A stretch of DNA of 32,134 bases, from positions 1 to 32,134 of the forward strand of contig WBUO01000023.1 in the NCBI GenBank assembly GCA_008933675.1. Direction: 5' to 3'. The notes beneath the pieces were generated by a model. That model was not told the origin of the DNA, searched no databases, and was given only the letters and a program-made list of their open reading frames with translations. Both the position numbers and the translations under genes were made by a program. Below, one piece after another: positions 31,899 through 32,134 of this stretch. How positions within the stretch are numbered: the stretch's first letter is position 1; each line of letters starts with the position of its first letter. This DNA is from Dechloromonas sp. Lineage in GTDB: Bacteria > Pseudomonadota > Gammaproteobacteria > Burkholderiales > Rhodocyclaceae.

Positions 31899-31923
31899 TC
31901 TCCACTAAATCCTGGGAACTCCA
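31899..31923 (-). repeat. Terminal inverted repeat (orfB 5' side)
   Basis: TCTCCACTAAATCCTGGGAACTCCA, exact reverse complement of 30946-30970. Confidence 0.92.
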
Positions 31924-31931
31924 GTTTGCTG

Positions 31932-31959
31932 TTGACGGTTGTTCGAATCTCTATATAAT
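31932..31959 (+). promoter_or_regulatory. rRNA operon promoter core
   Basis: TTGACG (31932-31937), 16-nt spacer, TATAAT (31954-31959), GC-rich discriminator GCGCACC. Confidence 0.82.
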
Positions 31960-32116
31960 GCGCACCTCTTCTGCGGCGGCGGGGTTTTCCGGCGGTTGAT
32001 GAAGAGGAGGGAGAGAAAAAAGTTAAGCGAAATTGCTTGACGGTTTGAAGGAAGTTCTTCATAATCTCGCCTCTCTGCTGCTGACGGATCGAACGAAACG
32101 GCGCGGCGGAAAGAGA

Positions 32117-32129
32117 AGTTCTTTAACAA
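32117..32129 (+). promoter_or_regulatory. rRNA leader boxA-like antitermination motif
   Basis: AGTTCTTTAACAA resembles rrn boxA (TGCTCTTTAACA) found just upstream of 16S genes. Confidence 0.78.
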
Positions 32130-32134
32130 TTTGG

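Larger units (their letters stand above)
30946..31923 (-). mobile_element. IS3-family insertion sequence, about 978 bp, orfB only
   Basis: Perfect 25-bp terminal inverted repeats enclosing an IS3 orfB reading frame; ends TG...CA. Confidence 0.88.

Noticed and set aside
31941-31951. GTTCGAATCTC resembling a tRNA T-loop
   Set aside because: Lies between the -35 and -10 of the rrn promoter; no cloverleaf around it
31778-32062. 94-aa minus-strand ORF that might have been IS3 OrfA
   Set aside because: No helix-turn-helix or leucine-zipper sequence; it crosses the IR and rrn leader

Overview
This 32 kb window is mostly ordinary betaproteobacterial core genome. Gene content and order suggest Rhodocyclales (Dechloromonas/Azonexus/Accumulibacter-like); that is inference. 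Recognisable genes, in order: gpsA (partial), trmL, comF-like, bioB-bioC, an orphan msrQ, an HDOD + CBS pair, cytochrome c4, engB, hemB, slmA, a HAD nucleotidase, argB, hsp20, nudB, barstar + RNase Sa/barnase-like pair, aspS, DUF502, fmdB-like, pilD-pilC-pilB, CorC-like, CcsA-like, ffh, lytic transglycosylase, proS, rppH, CNP1-like, coq7, osmC-like, rplM-rpsI, DUF6776-like, bactofilin and erpA. The right end (about 30.25-31.92 kb) holds two degenerate IS3-family elements. The second abuts an rRNA-operon promoter and leader, and the window stops at the boxA-like motif, just before the expected 16S gene. I see no defence island, CRISPR array, BGC or obviously new multi-gene system. The best candidates for something undescribed are: (i) a probable small RNA upstream of rplM, with a loop carrying repeated anti-Shine-Dalgarno CU motifs and a strong intrinsic terminator; (ii) an orfA-less, catalytically mutated IS3 element with perfect 25-bp IRs replacing the upstream region of an rrn promoter; (iii) a secreted RNase/barstar pair translationally coupled inside an aspS-nudB gene string. 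No searches or folding programs were run. Family names come from reading the translations.
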